A stretch of DNA of 64,000 nucleotides, taken from assembly GCA_009617715.1 (NCBI GenBank), contig VTFK01000069.1:868001-932000 (forward strand). Direction: 5' to 3'. The notes under the pieces are model-generated. The model was not told where the DNA came from, searched no databases, and was given only the letters and a program-made list of their open reading frames with translations. Position numbers and translations under genes: made by a program. The DNA is from Plectrocnemia conspersa. Its lineage: Eukaryota > Arthropoda > Insecta > Trichoptera > Polycentropodidae. Of the stretch, positions 12,841-23,215 are shown in pieces. Positions within the stretch are counted from its first letter, which is position 1. Each line of letters starts with the position of its first letter.

Positions 12841-13149
12841 GTAGAGATATCGTTTATAGGGAATAACATGTTTTTATGTATTTATTTTTTAATAATAAAT
12901 TCGACCATCATGACTTAACAGAATCACTTTTGAGATGAAGTGCAGATTCTCTCTACACGTAAATGCTCGGATTTGTTATGAGGAACGCATTTTATGTTGA
13001 AGAACTGTCAGTTATTTGCCACTTTAGTTCACAGAATTCTTGAATCGGAATATATTATTTGGAATTTACAAATAAGCAAATACGTCATTTTAATCTAAAA
13101 AGTTTAGAAAAGGTTGTTGATATACCTTCATAAGAGCATATTTTATTAT

Positions 13150-13360
13150 TATTCGTTATTTTGTTCTACCGCCTTTTTTTGAGGAGCATTCGGATACGAT
13201 TTGCTGAGTCTTAGCATAACAATATATGTAGCTAAGCATTTATTTAACTGAAAGGTGTTTTTGGTTTCAGAATATTCGAGAATCACGATCGCCTCCTCTT
13301 TTGACGCCCGTTAAGGCCAAGAGGTACGCACTAGCCGAATCCGAATCTTAATATGTATTA
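13150..13360 (+). repeat. Diverged repeat, copy 1 (partners at 19.3 and 23.6 kb)
   Basis: TCACGATCGCCTCCTCTTTT then GTACGCACTAGCCGAATCC corresponds to TCACAATCGCTTCCTCTTTT then GTTTGCACTAGTCGACTCAC at 19.33-19.39 kb. The preceding TTTTTTTGAGGAGCATTCGG corresponds to CTTTTTTCTAGGAGCATTAGG at 23.58 kb. A splice-acceptor-like TTGGTTTCAG precedes a 27-codon open frame here, but the frame is not kept in the partner. Confidence 0.45.
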
Positions 13361-14114
13361 TTTTTATTATATTTTTTAGCTATAAATAGAACTATATACT
13401 GTTTTTTGACCTTCAAGATCAGGGATTCCTGATTATTTGAGGTTTGCAAATATTCGAATATTGAAAAATAATATTAAAAATGGACAAAGTAGTTGAATAT
13501 TCAAATATATTCGTAATTTTTTTGTCGCTTTTTACTAATAATAATTTATTTAGCCATTTAGTGCAAAATATCAATTAATGTTCTGTAAAATATTATTTAA
13601 TTAAAAAAATAATTATTAATAATAAATATTTTTTTTATTTAAAAAAAAATTTCATAGCCCTTTAACCTAATAAATTTTATAAAAAATGCATATTAATGGG
13701 CTGTTAAAATTTATCAATCTTTCTAAAATGTCAATATATCTAAAAAAATCATATACAATAAAATATATTTTAAAACTTATATTTGCTCTCTCGATAGTTA
13801 TATAATTCCAAAAAAATTGAGATTATAAAAAATTCGTAACTAGCAAAAGAAAATATGTATATGAATACAGAGTGATACATTTATTTAAAATACACCGTAA
13901 AGTTGTAAAAATATGCGTTTTCAAAAAAAAAAAAAAAATGCTTAGAGATCCAACCACCTCGACTTCTCAACGTTTCCTAGTGTTAATGATGTACTATTTT
14001 AAAAACCTTAGTTTCTATAATCGTTAAAAGCTTTTTTTCGTATTTTCGAAAATGTCAAAAGAAAATTTACATCGGAGAAGGTACCTTTGTAAAATATAAA
14101 GAAAGCCGTATTTA

Positions 14115-14420
14115 TTAATTTCTAGATTTACGATTTGCGACTGTTTGTTGGTTAACTAAAAGCCAATGGATAATGAATATAGATAATAAAAAAAAAAAAA
14201 AATTTCGAATTAAAATTAAAGCTAAAGAAGGCGTGGGCCTATTCAATATTATGTTTTGGTCAACAAACAAATTCTGCGAATTTCGGTCATAGTAGAAACC
14301 ACCAATAAGCATTGTATTTACGATTGTTTTTCGAAGGCGAAAAAGCATTTTTTTTTGTTTATTTTTTTAATTGAGTTTTGAAAGATAAAGGCCCATAATG
14401 CACTATAGATTTTGGAGTGA
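14115..14420. repeat. Diverged repeat pair, copy 1 (partner at 41.3-41.7 kb)
   Basis: TCAACAAACAAATTCTGCGA, then ATTTCGGTCATAGTAG, then CGAAGGCGAAAAAGCATTTTTT match TCAACAAACGAATTCTGTGA, ATTTCGGGCATAGTAG and TGCGTAAAAGCATTTTTTG at 41.43-41.52 kb. Both keep the same TAGTAG double stop on the plus strand, so the shared sequence is probably non-coding in that frame. Confidence 0.55.
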
Positions 14421-14686
14421 CACTAGTCACTCGGGTATATTGAGAAATAAAATCTGTGTTACTCAAATATATCAATTTTTATTCAAGAGATTTTTAAAAA
14501 AATCATTGGAGATAGTATAAACGAATATTTGTTCAATTTCAAATCAAGCAAATAATTCGCAAAATCGAATATTCGATTGAGAATTAAAACCGTGACGCAT
14601 TGGGGTAACCTGTTTAGTCACGGATTCATAAATTAAAAATAAATAAAATCTGATCTTTAAGTAAAAACAGACTTCAGTTTGTTAAA

Positions 14687-14725
14687 TATGTATTCCAGAT
14701 CAATCAAATTGATCTGGAATACATA
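14687..14725. repeat. Perfect 18-bp-stem hairpin
   Basis: TATGTATTCCAGATCAAT at 14687-14704 and its exact complement at 14708-14725 are separated by a 3-nt loop. The hairpin abuts the MITE at 14752. It may be part of a larger composite element or a remnant of another fold-back unit. Confidence 0.85.
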
Positions 14726-14751
14726 CAACAAAGATAACTATAATTAAAAAA

Positions 14752-14945
14752 TGGTTCAGTGAAAATTGCTCTCACGGACACAGACAGACTCTCAAGACAA
14801 TTGCTTTCACGCACAGTGGCCCTCAGGGACTATTGATTTCATGGACTATTGATATCAAATGTGAATGCAATTGTACTGAGAGCAAGTGTCCGTGAGAACA
14901 ACTGTCCTGAGAGCAATTGTCGTAGGAGCGATTGTCACCGAACCT
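14752..14945. mobile_element. MITE with inverted ends and repeated subterminal motifs
   Basis: The left end GGTTCAGTGAAAATTGCTC and the complement of the right end, GGTTCGGTGACAATCGCTCC, form imperfect terminal inverted repeats. Inside each arm a unit of the form ACAATTGCTCTCA followed by (C)GGACA recurs: plus sense at about 14770, 14798 and 14820, and complement sense at about 14875, 14895 and 14910. Clustered subterminal motifs of this sort are transposase-binding arrays in several DNA transposon groups. A short tandem GGACTATTGAT repeat lies at the centre. A perfect 18-bp-stem hairpin lies 27 nt to the left. Confidence 0.7.
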
Positions 14946-15249
14946 AAAAAAATATATTCAGTGTAGATACGCCGTGTATACAATAAAATATTTTGCAATT
15001 GGTATGAGCAGAGTTATTAAAAATAAATATTTGTTTAATATCGTAAAATGACAAGAAAAGCAAAAGTTTTTCCTCTAACAAAAAATGTCTAACTTGACAG
15101 CAATAAAATTGTGGAAGTGTTGTGAAAATAAAATAAGAACCGTAATAAAAATTTGTTGAATCGTATGGCATAAAAATATCAATAAAGAGATTAGTCTTTA
15201 AATGTTTTTTTATGAGATCTTATAAGAAAATCTTAAACATACGCTTACA

Positions 15250-15840
15250 GACTGAAACAGGAAGACGCGCCCTTATGACGAAAGAGTTCACCGGGAACGT
15301 AATTGTATTTGCAAATTTTGAACGTTTCTCCTCAGCAAATACGCTAAATCTTCTTTCCTCTCAACCGAACCGTTTGTTTGCTCTTGTTTCGTTTTTTTCT
15401 TGCCTTTTTTATTTTTTTCTTCTCTGTTTGCTTTTGGGCGTTTCGCGAATTTGCTCAGCTTTGGCCTGTCTCGGCTGCTTTGTCGATTTTCACTGGGCCA
15501 TCCTGCGCTCGCTGATGGTGTTTCGTTTACTTTTATTGGATACGTACAAGACGGGCTTAGATATTTGTCTACGTAAGACGCGGTAATAACGCAGCCGAGG
15601 AAAAACGATACGAAATTTTACGAGCGAGGTTGCAATGTTTGTTTTTCGACTGTTCTTTTCAGAAAGCGATATTTTGTAATGCTGCCTGGGAAAATTCAGA
15701 GTTACGGCCTCGCTGTATAACTCGCGAAGGATAATGCCTTGCAACGTATGCGCGTTTTATTGCGAGGAACGTTACGTGAACGTTGAATGTGTTTTACGTT
15801 GTCGTAATCATATTGAAAACGCGACTCTGCAAACGCGAAT
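15250..15840. promoter_or_regulatory. CpG-rich island with the longest open frame of the window
   Basis: This is a broad island with a T/C-rich middle (15375-15430) and CG-rich ends. A 124-codon frame (15212..15586, plus) and an 84-codon frame on the other strand overlap here. Their composition follows the base bias of the island and neither shows a motif, so I treat this as regulatory or unknown rather than as a gene. Confidence 0.3.
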
Positions 15841-16129
15841 TTATATGAAATTAAATCAAAGCAGCGAATTTATTATTAATTTATTTTTATTTGATTCTTG
15901 CGTCTCGGCAATGTGTGCGAAGTGTATATTAAGGGCTCACTTGACTAACTGTCGACTTTCATTACAAACGCAGGTATATATTATACAAGGTGTGAAAGAG
16001 AAACCAAGCGATTTAAAATAAAATTTACAATTTACAAATCAACGTTAAAGACAATACATATGCAAAATAGTTATCTGCATTCACAATATAAAAATATTGT
16101 TATTTACTCTATTACCGATTTTTGAAATT

Positions 16130-16420
16130 TTTGCCTTGCAGTTTTACTTGAATATGCAAAAATATTTTGTTGGCAAGATCATCAAGCGATGCAATTGGCA
16201 CAACAAGATCCTCATATGTGATTCGCCAGAGCTGTTTTAAATTATTAATATAAAAGCTGTGACATATTTTCACATTGAAAGGCGGTCAGTAGATGAGCTG
16301 AAACGGACGATTCAAGACCTGACACGAGCAGAGACGATTTTGGACAGAAAAAGACAGCGTTCAATGCAAACTGAGAGAGACCTGCATCCACACGATAGAC
16401 ATCAGCATATTATCCAGATC
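16130..16420 (+). repeat. Four-copy interspersed repeat family, copy 2
   Basis: AAGCGATGCAATTGGCACAA, then CATATGTGATTCGCC..AGCTGT, then TGTGACATATTTTCACATTG, followed by GTCAGTAGATGAG, are collinear with copies 1, 3 and 4. The upstream TTTGCCTTGCAGTTTTACTT is shared with copy 1 (TTTCCTTGCAATTTTACTT), so the shared part extends about 60 nt 5' of the core. Confidence 0.6.
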
Positions 16421-16759
16421 ATCATAAAAATATTTTTTTTTTAAATTAATATATTAGCACTTTATACATTGAATTTTCTAAACATATAACATACAAAAGA
16501 TTAGATAAATCGACAAAATAATATTTTAAGCAATATTATATAAATTTATATTTACACAAATACGTATAGTTTTATTTTAAAAAACTACTTTTTCAGAGAA
16601 TAAAACTGCAATGTTATCTAACTATAAAACTAGTTTTTAATATAAAAATATTTAGGAAAAAAAAATATTTATAATTTTCTTACACAACCTAATACGAAGT
16701 AAATGTAATTGTACATTATTGCTCTTAAAAAAATCTTTAATTTTTAAGACGAATATGTA

Positions 16760-17210
16760 TGTGTATGTCAAAAGATAGGTGTCTGCCAGGCGGTAGTGAA
16801 ATTTTGTTATATATTGCCATCACGTTGAAATACTTTGTTCATGTCTGCACAATGTAAGAATGCCGTTAGACCGTGAAGGGTTAACGCGAAAACTTTTTAT
16901 TGTGTCACACGGAATATCGAATTGTCGTGATATAGTGCGACGTGTCTCGACACTTGTGCGTCGGTAGGAAAGTTGATCGAGTTGTTACCAACTGGCGTTT
17001 ACATAATGTTACTTTATAAAGAAAAGAAGAAAAAACAAACACACACAAGAAAAAAAAAATAAGATATTTGTACACATATAAGAGAGCGAGTGATATCGTT
17101 CCCGCAAAAGTTTCCCATACTGAACCCATCTCGGGATGAGGGATGGTGCGGCGTGTGCGTATTTCTTTCGCGGTGACCGGGATGAAATACAAGGGAGAAA
17201 TATTATATAG
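16760..17210. promoter_or_regulatory. CpG-rich island in two parts
   Basis: Two CG-rich halves (16780-16990 and 17080-17190) flank an A-rich AAGAAAAGAAGAAAAAACAA-type tract. GTGCGACGTGTCTCGACAC and GGTGCGGCGTGTGCGT are examples. No protein family is recognised on either strand. Confidence 0.28.
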
Positions 17211-18179
17211 GGTAGTCAGAAAGACGTATTTTTTATTGAATATATAATAAGAGATACTATATTATATTTTAAAAGTAATGTAAATTTTATTTAATGATGC
17301 ATATTTTATTTTATTTTAATATGTTAAAAAATAGTTTAATTGTAATATTAAGAATAAAAAACTGTGCATCCGATAACCATACATGACGAGTAGCTGTGGT
17401 AGCTCGCTACAGTGGAATATAAATTATTTGATTAAAATAAGGCGTTTTTGAATAATGTATTTTTATTTAAAAAATGTGAATCTTACGTTGTAACATGACA
17501 AGTGCTAGCATAATGCGTTACAACCGGGAAAACACAATCAACAGCTACTAAGTATGTAGTGAGACACCCGACTGAAAGCAAAGTGTGTAAATCAGTGACA
17601 TATTTTGTTAAATATTAATTATTATTACAGATAATCAATAAATGTCACTATGTACAATCTAGTATGACAATATTTTATTTTATTAATTTCTCCGTATGAA
17701 TAAAAAAATCGAATCAGTGGTGATTGATTAGAAATATAATTAAATAATAAGGACAAAGTTTGGTCTCCCAGATATTATAAATTTTAAAACAATTATGTTT
17801 ATATAAGATTTAAATCCAGGTTTTTGGGTATTGTATAGTCACTTGCTATACCAATGTATGAAAAATCATTGATCAAAACTAATTCAACATTTTATGTAAA
17901 ACTATCGATTTCTAAGACTGTTAATTTCATAAAATATTGAAAAAATACATATATAATAAAAAAAAAATAGGTAATATAAAACTGAGACTCATGAATATTT
18001 AAAATATTTCTAATATGCCTAAAATAAATTTTTAACATATTTAAAGCAGTTTAAGTTTATTTATTTTCAACTGTAAAATTTTATATTTTCTCGAATGAAT
18101 TAAAAAGTGTTTCGTTGATTTTATAAGTCAGTTTATTTAACTTATTTGTGATGAGATATAAAATAAATGTTAAAAAAAT

Positions 18180-18560
18180 AAAATAGAAACACCCTGTGCG
18201 TGTCACCGTCGGTCGTAGGCCTAAGGTGCTTTTACATCTCATCTTCAAGGCACGTAACAAAAATATGATTCCATTCGCCCCGTGTGCCCCTTTGTACAAA
18301 ATGGGTCACGTGAAACGGCCCACACTTATGATTTACCCCACGTGGTTTTGACGTTTAATCTCATTTTTGGGCCTCCTTTGTTTAAGCGCCAATTTCATAC
18401 CTGGCTGAGTATTTGCTTACTCGCCTGTCATCGTCAGGCGCCTGTCAGATAACGCCGGTGTCAGATTGCGATACCAAAACGATGCAGACCCACACACACT
18501 GCACCGAAGATACTGAGTGTCAGATTGTGTAACACTAAAAATATTTCGACCAGGTCTTAA
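18180..18560. promoter_or_regulatory. Island with two CACGTG E-boxes
   Basis: Perfect CACGTG palindromes lie at 18307-18312 and 18339-18344, 32 bp apart, in G+C-richer sequence next to the receptor-like fragment. A GTGTCAGATTG word recurs at 18459 and 18518. bHLH factors bind CACGTG, but occupancy here is inference. Confidence 0.35.
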
Positions 18561-18634
18561 CTTGTTACAACAGAGAAAGCATGCTTACACAAAATTATAC
18601 ACTAGGTGCCATTTTATTGTAGTACCTATTAATT

Positions 18635-19000
18635 TTAACCTATAGCCTTCAACTCTTTCGAAAAGCGAGCCAGGCAAAAATAACAAAATAAGAGGAAACA
18701 TATTTGTAGATTTAGTACATGCAAAGATTCATGGGAGGTTTCACGAAGTTTCAAACTGTGTCCCTTGCCATTCATGTTATTGATTAATGACATAAATTTC
18801 AAGTCTTCTACTGCAATGAATTCGATCTGTTGCAGATTTTTGCTTTCTACATACATTCGATCATGTTCGCCATAAGATTCTATGATCTCGAGCGAAAGAT
18901 TTTGGCTAGAAAAATTTTCATTCAATCTCTCGGAAACGCTTTTAAAAGCAAGAAGAGCTTCTAAACATAGGTCTACGAAAAATCTTCTGTGTTAAGAGGA
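18635..19000 (-). pseudogene. Gustatory-receptor-like (7tm_7) fragment, probably broken
   Basis: A minus-strand reading frame of about 118 codons runs from near 18995 to a stop at 18635-18637. It reads FFVDLCLEALLAFKSV then SERLNENF, later HSLKLRETSHESLHVLNL. In insect gustatory and odorant receptors a membrane segment followed by F..LN..L and then K(I/L)..LR..H..L....N marks the middle of the protein, and this matches that layout. There is an in-frame stop just above the FFVDL segment. Translations of 19010-19300 look receptor-like only in other frames, so the copy is likely frameshifted and missing its C-terminal TY.....QF motif. It lies inside the CARP intron on the same strand. The composition is more gene-like than its surroundings. 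The alternative is a chance or unrelated open frame. Confidence 0.4.
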
Positions 19001-19264
19001 ACGCGTTTCATTCGGCGATCCTTATGTTATGACACATATAGTTCACCACATTCTTAAATAGGGATCTATACTTTGGAATCCTCGAATAACATACTACTTT
19101 CTTTTACTCTTAAAAAGAGGTTTTTGAAATGCCTTTATACCAGGATATTTGATGATTACCTGTTCTTGTATCGTCGCGCCTTTCTTTTAGGAACGTTGAA
19201 ATATGATTTTTGAGTACGCACAGAGAGATAAATGTCGTCCACATATTTTATTTACATAAAAAAA

Positions 19265-19445
19265 TGTTCTGTTGACAATCAAAATATTCTCGAAGAACTC
19301 TAATTTTTGAGTCTCGGGCGTTTTAAAATATCACAATCGCTTCCTCTTTTTATGTGCGTTTGAGCCGGGACGTTTGCACTAGTCGACTCACCGATGGCTG
19401 TCGCCAGCCGGCTCCTTAATACGCTGGCATTGCATATTGATCTAA
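19265..19445 (+). repeat. Diverged repeat, copy 2 (partner at 13.27 kb)
   Basis: AATATTCTCGAAGAACTC and TCACAATCGCTTCCTCTTTT then GTTTGCACTAGTCGACTCAC align with 13270-13345 at roughly three bases in four. It lies just above the receptor-like fragment and is more G+C-rich than its surroundings. Confidence 0.4.
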
Positions 19446-21879
19446 TCAATGTTAACTACGATTATTACTTAATAATTAATTTTAAAATTTATTTCTGTGT
19501 ATTATAATGTGAGGATTTTATTCTTGAAACTCTAACTAAAAGTGAATATTCATCAATAAAAATAAACTAGACAATAATAAGATCACAAAGACCCTCGTTA
19601 CGATTAGAAAAAATAAGGATTTTTCATAAATAGCACGCAAGGATTCTCGAGTGCATTGAATGAATATTTATTTGTTTTGAAACAGTCGCGAAAAACAATA
19701 TACCACCGGAAGACAAATTAAAACGTAAGGTCACAACATTTCCGTTGCGCAATTCGAGTCACAATTATCATAATTTAATTTTATTAAATTAAATAAATGT
19801 AAAGGTGTAGTAGGATCGGTTAAATCGGATTACCCACCATTGTGATTTTATAATAGATAATTGTGGTAGAGCCTGCTTTTATATTTGTCAACTGATTTAA
19901 TACTGACAATATATGGATTAAAAATGAATGGTTAAGAATTTTTGTAATTTATGTGTACAAGATCCATTAGGTGAGATATTTTTTTAATTTTCACATGTGC
20001 AGTAAAAATGGTGTTTTAGTGATCTACCCAAAATTAATGTTAAGGGTAGCGAAAAATTATTAATAAAATATGCAATTTCTTAGTAAATTGAAAATTATAA
20101 AATAAAAATATTCACATAAATTATTATTATAATTAGAATATAAACTACTACCCATTTCCATAAAAATGGCCAAGTGACTATTTCAATTCTTGAAAATATA
20201 TAAGTTTCGCTTTTCTTTAAATTCAATGTATAGTTCACTGAACTAGTAAACATTATTATAATGTTTTGTTGATTTATTACAAATTTATTACTCAGCTTAA
20301 AACAGTAAAAAAGAATTATTTAGTTGAATTTTAACGAGTGATAAAAAGTAAGCTGTGGTTAGCCCCTGAAGCAACACTTTTAAGAACGTCTGTTTGATAA
20401 TTTAAACTAGTCACTTAGTTAAGCAGAAGAGCATTTTTTTCACTACGATAATGCCAGACCACGTGTCGTATACATTACTAAAGAAAATTATAATATGAAG
20501 AAGAAAGTTTTACATCATTCCCCATACTCTTAAAAAAGCCTTAAAAATATCTTATTAATAATAAAATAACAATATGGAAAAAGTCAAAACATCACATTTT
20601 TTATCATGAAACCTAAATACGCTTATAGGGATGCGAATAATAAACTAAATAATATGGGTGTCACAGTTATATTTTATAATGAAAATATTTTTTATAAATA
20701 AACCTTGTTTTATTAACAAACGGAAACTGCATTAATTAAAAAAAAATACTTAATAAGCTAATGGAAATTTCGAATGCTTTCGAATCATAGAGGTGTAAAT
20801 CGTTAGTTCTCTTTGGAAAACATACCCTTTTAAAAATGCTTTAAATATATCAGTTATTTTATTGCAAATTTAATTTAATAAAATAAACCCTTTAGTCAAT
20901 ACACCAATACAATAATTTTGCGATTCGGAACTTTTAATTTTTGTTGTTGCTTACGTGTAGTAAATATTATTTTTGCTAACATTCAAAATGTATAAACTGG
21001 TGTATACTATTTTACAGATACACTTGTATTGGTGGGTGTTTAAAGGAAGTTCACGTTTTCACGCTCAAGTTAACGGAAAAGTGTCGGCATTGGCACATCG
21101 GCCTAGGCGCAATTAATGTGGTTGCCAAACTTAGTCCTGTTTCTAAAACCTGCTTGTCGATTTTCAGCCAAGCCTTCCTTGAAGTATTTGCTTCATTTCC
21201 ACCTTTGCTTGTTCAACTTTGTCGAAACAGTTTAAGAAATTGAGGTGATTTAGTGTTAAGTAACTAACAAAGATTCGGCTTTTGAAACAATTTTTTTTTT
21301 TTTTTATAATAAATATCTTTTAGGACAATAATGTTTAATTTATTAAATAAATAAATTAAAATTAAAAGTGTTTATTTAATGTTTCAAGCGTTGTTCTTTA
21401 TTCTTTTCTGTTAATTAAATTGCCTTGCTTGGTGTGGAGTATCATAGCAAATCATACCAAAATCATACCAAAAAATTTTCTTTTAGAGACCATATTAACC
21501 AAGTTTATTTTAAAAACATTGTCTATGAATCAAATAATTAGTACTAGTCGCTCTTTGCGATTTATTGCAATCTAAATTAGTCTAAATTGGTGTATTTTTT
21601 ATTCGAGTTTTTTTTGTAGAATTTTAGGGCGTTGACTAGCAAATTTTAATGCTGTTATTATGCTCCTCATTATATAGATATTACTATACATATATTTTGT
21701 TAGTTTTTATAGTGTTTATAATTTTTGAAATATTACAGAATAAAAAGTGCACTAATCAGCAGCTATTCGAAATCGTTCATATCGATATCGTAAAAATATC
21801 CACGAGCCGTAAAAAAATCACAACTCAAGCCATAAAAGTGAAACGAAGCGTCCGAATTGTCTGCGCTCTTTGAAGCCCA

Positions 21880-22350
21880 AGAAAAAAGAAAAGTTTTTAC
21901 GGCCGCCGCGCATATTGACATGTCGTGTTTGCGGCCCTTTTTTACGCGTGCACTAAAAGCAGCGACAGGGCAAAGTCGCCCCAACAAATCCACTTGCCGC
22001 CGTTTACGGCCATCGAGTGCAAAAGTATAATTCACTTTCGTCTTTCTTTTACGATGACACATCGGATCAGCCGGGTAATGCGGGAATTACCCGGCGCGGG
22101 CTTAACGCGCCATAATACCTGGCGCGTACTCGCAGAGGGGGCAGCGAGGTCGTAAAAGGAGACGCGCGGCTCCCTAATGCATCCGCTAATAAGAAACGGC
22201 TTAAGTGCTAATTCGCACACAAAAGTTACGCACTATCGTGTGAGGCCGTTTTATTTTGATCATGCCGTAAACAAAATATGTGGACCGCAAACTGCGCGTT
22301 GGTTTTATCGCGACTTCCGCGGGCCGCATATGGTAAAGTTTTAATTGGGG
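21880..22350. promoter_or_regulatory. CpG-rich island, strongest in the large intron
   Basis: Dense CG content includes ACGGCCGCCGCGCATATTGA, ACCCGGCGCGGGCTTAACGC and GACGCGCGGCTCCC. Inverted CCCGG/CCGGG words sit at 22072-22098 (CCGGGTAAT...ATTACCCGG, 9-bp arms). Open frames on both strands are short and mutually overlapping, consistent with few stop codons in G+C-rich DNA. Confidence 0.35.
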
Positions 22351-22719
22351 GTGTTGTTTATTGGCATTAAAACAAAAATTTAAATTATAAATTAGCAAAT
22401 TAAAATATAATGGTGGCGAGTAGTGTGCTTTTGCGATAAGTTAGACGCAGGAAGAGCTGTTTATTGTACATTTATAGAAAAATGGAGGTGCCAGTATCGG
22501 GGGGCGGTGTTAGGACGAGCCATAAAGCATAAGAGTCCGTCAAATATTTCTGCGAAAATTTTCCTAATTACAATTTAAATATAATTTATTGTATTATACA
22601 TCAACACAAATTGTCTAAAAATGTATTAAAAGTTGAACATGTCATATCTTATATTATTTAAGTCGTAAATTCAGTACGATCGAGGGTCTGAAACATTTTT
22701 AATCTAATTCAATGGCTTA

Positions 22720-23215
22720 GCTTGGGAAAAAAATATGACAAAATTCTATTTTAAAAAAATAATTGACTTTCCCGAATTAACTGATAATAACTGGCTTTGT
22801 GATTTTGCGTTTACTCTGAATATCGTGACACTCTTAAATACTTTCAACTCAGAGTTGTAAAGGAAAAATTTATATGCTTATGATATGGTAAAAAGTATGA
22901 ACGAATTTAAATTCAAGTTGTTCCTTAAAATTTATTTCTTAAAAGGGTAGACCACTTTTTAACAATGAAGTTGCTCAAGATACCAGAATATAAATTATAT
23001 CAACGCTTTGAGTTACGATTTGGTGATCTTGAGATAAGTTTGGCAATAGTATGCGATCCATTTTAAATATATATTGATAGTGTACAGGTGGAGCTTCAAC
23101 TTGAGATTATTAATCTGCAGTGTGATGCTGATTTAAAAGAATTGCACCGTAATGAAGAAATCTGCCAATTTTACAATATTTAAATGTGATAAATTCGACC
23201 AACTTAAAGACTTAT
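22720..23215 (+). pseudogene. hAT transposase remnant (GTF2IRD2/SCAND3-like), C-terminal half
   Basis: Plus-strand translation gives FPELTDNNWLCDFAF, which matches the (P)ELSDEEWLCDLAFLVDI block of hAT-type transposases related to GTF2IRD2 and SCAND3. After several stops and a frameshift it resumes with FELRFGDLE, CDPF and VELQLEIINLQCDADLK (from 23076). The latter is the well conserved EL..EL..LQCD..LK segment before the hAT dimerisation domain. The catalytic N-terminal part and the final dimerisation domain are missing. It has at least five in-frame stops, so it is dead. I did not identify terminal repeats. Confidence 0.8.

Noticed and set aside
13270..13351. Exon-like segment after TTGGTTTCAG with a 27-codon frame ending in a stop
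   Set aside because: The same sequence block occurs in a repeat copy at 19.3 kb without a conserved frame, so it is more likely repeat than exon.
15212..15586. Longest open frame in the window (124 codons, plus strand)
   Set aside because: No motif or domain; the frame reflects the low stop density of a G+C-rich island. An 84-codon frame on the other strand overlaps it, and no splice context or start context supports a gene.
21763..22062. 99-codon minus frame in the 21.9-kb island
   Set aside because: It overlaps several other open frames on both strands in G+C-rich sequence and shows no domain; typical of islands with few stop codons.
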